From Pseudomonadota bacterium (GTDB lineage Bacteria > Pseudomonadota > Alphaproteobacteria > Rhizobiales > Xanthobacteraceae): DNA of 7,043 nt. The position numbers and the translations under genes were made by a program. Location: contig JAEWBL010000125.1 in assembly GCA_023391175.1 (NCBI GenBank), positions 1-7,043 of the forward strand. The letters run 5' to 3'. The notes beneath the pieces were generated by a model that saw only the letters and a program-made list of their open reading frames with translations, had not been told where the DNA came from and ran no database searches. Shown piece by piece: positions 6,962 to 7,043 of this stretch. Positions within the stretch are counted from its first letter, which is position 1. Every line of letters begins with the position of its first letter.

Positions 6962-7043
6962 TCACTCCGCCGGCGCGACGTGGCCGGATGCGCCCGTCGC
7001 GCCCTTCGGCGTGCGCGCGGTGCGGCGCATGTCGGTTTTCAGG
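6962..7043 (-). CDS. C-terminus of an unrecognised protein (cut by window edge)
   Basis: Only the last 26 residues are visible. They read from LKTDMRRTARTP through a Gly/Ala/Ser-rich stretch to HVAPAE and then TGA at 6964-6962. This looks like a flexible, basic, cytoplasmic tail rather than a folded domain, and no family can be named from it. The evidence that it is coding is the open frame to the edge, the stop placed 4 nt before the next start, and the next gene's GGAG overlapping that stop. It is the most upstream visible member of the minus-strand cluster. Confidence 0.6.
   Translation of the reverse strand, partial: LKTDMRRTARTPKGATGASGHVAPAE

Overview
The window is GC-rich, compactly packed bacterial chromosome. 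Codon use, strong GGAGG-type ribosome binding sites and the gene families point to an alphaproteobacterium, most likely in the order Hyphomicrobiales (a Xanthobacter/Azorhizobium-like relative). That placement is inferred from style and protein resemblance, not from a marker gene. I see no rRNA, tRNA, CRISPR array, insertion sequence or phage signature.

Layout: (1) Positions 1-335, minus strand, hold the N-terminal part of a phosphatidylserine decarboxylase that runs off the left edge. (2) Positions 470-1444 (possibly to 1486), minus strand, encode an AraC-family regulator with an N-terminal effector domain of the OruR/ArgR type. (3) Positions 1445-1586 form a divergent control region. It holds a plausible minus-strand promoter, a 19-bp imperfect inverted repeat over its -35 element, and two tandem leader hairpins on the plus strand, the second of which contains the Shine-Dalgarno sequence of the next gene. 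(4) Positions 1587-5921, plus strand, hold a tight four-gene operon: HSD10-like short-chain dehydrogenase, thiolase, acyl-CoA dehydrogenase and alpha-methylacyl-CoA racemase. (5) Positions 5925-7043, minus strand, hold a convergent cluster read right to left: the C-terminus of an unrecognised gene, a four-helix membrane protein, a 61-residue two-helix membrane protein and an antibiotic-biosynthesis-monooxygenase-fold protein.

The operon reads as beta-oxidation of 2-methyl-branched acyl-CoAs. The racemase would convert (2R)- to (2S)-methylacyl-CoA, the dehydrogenase would make the 2-methyl-enoyl-CoA, a hydratase (not in this window) would add water, the HSD10-like enzyme would oxidise the 3-hydroxy intermediate, and the thiolase would release propionyl-CoA. 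Lower isoleucine catabolism is the simplest reading. The racemase suggests the R-isomer (alloisoleucine-type) or isoprenoid/sterol side-chain acids may also be substrates. The divergent AraC-type regulator is the obvious candidate controller. The most interesting points are the racemase in this operon with all three catalytic residues intact, and the structured control region at 1490-1582.
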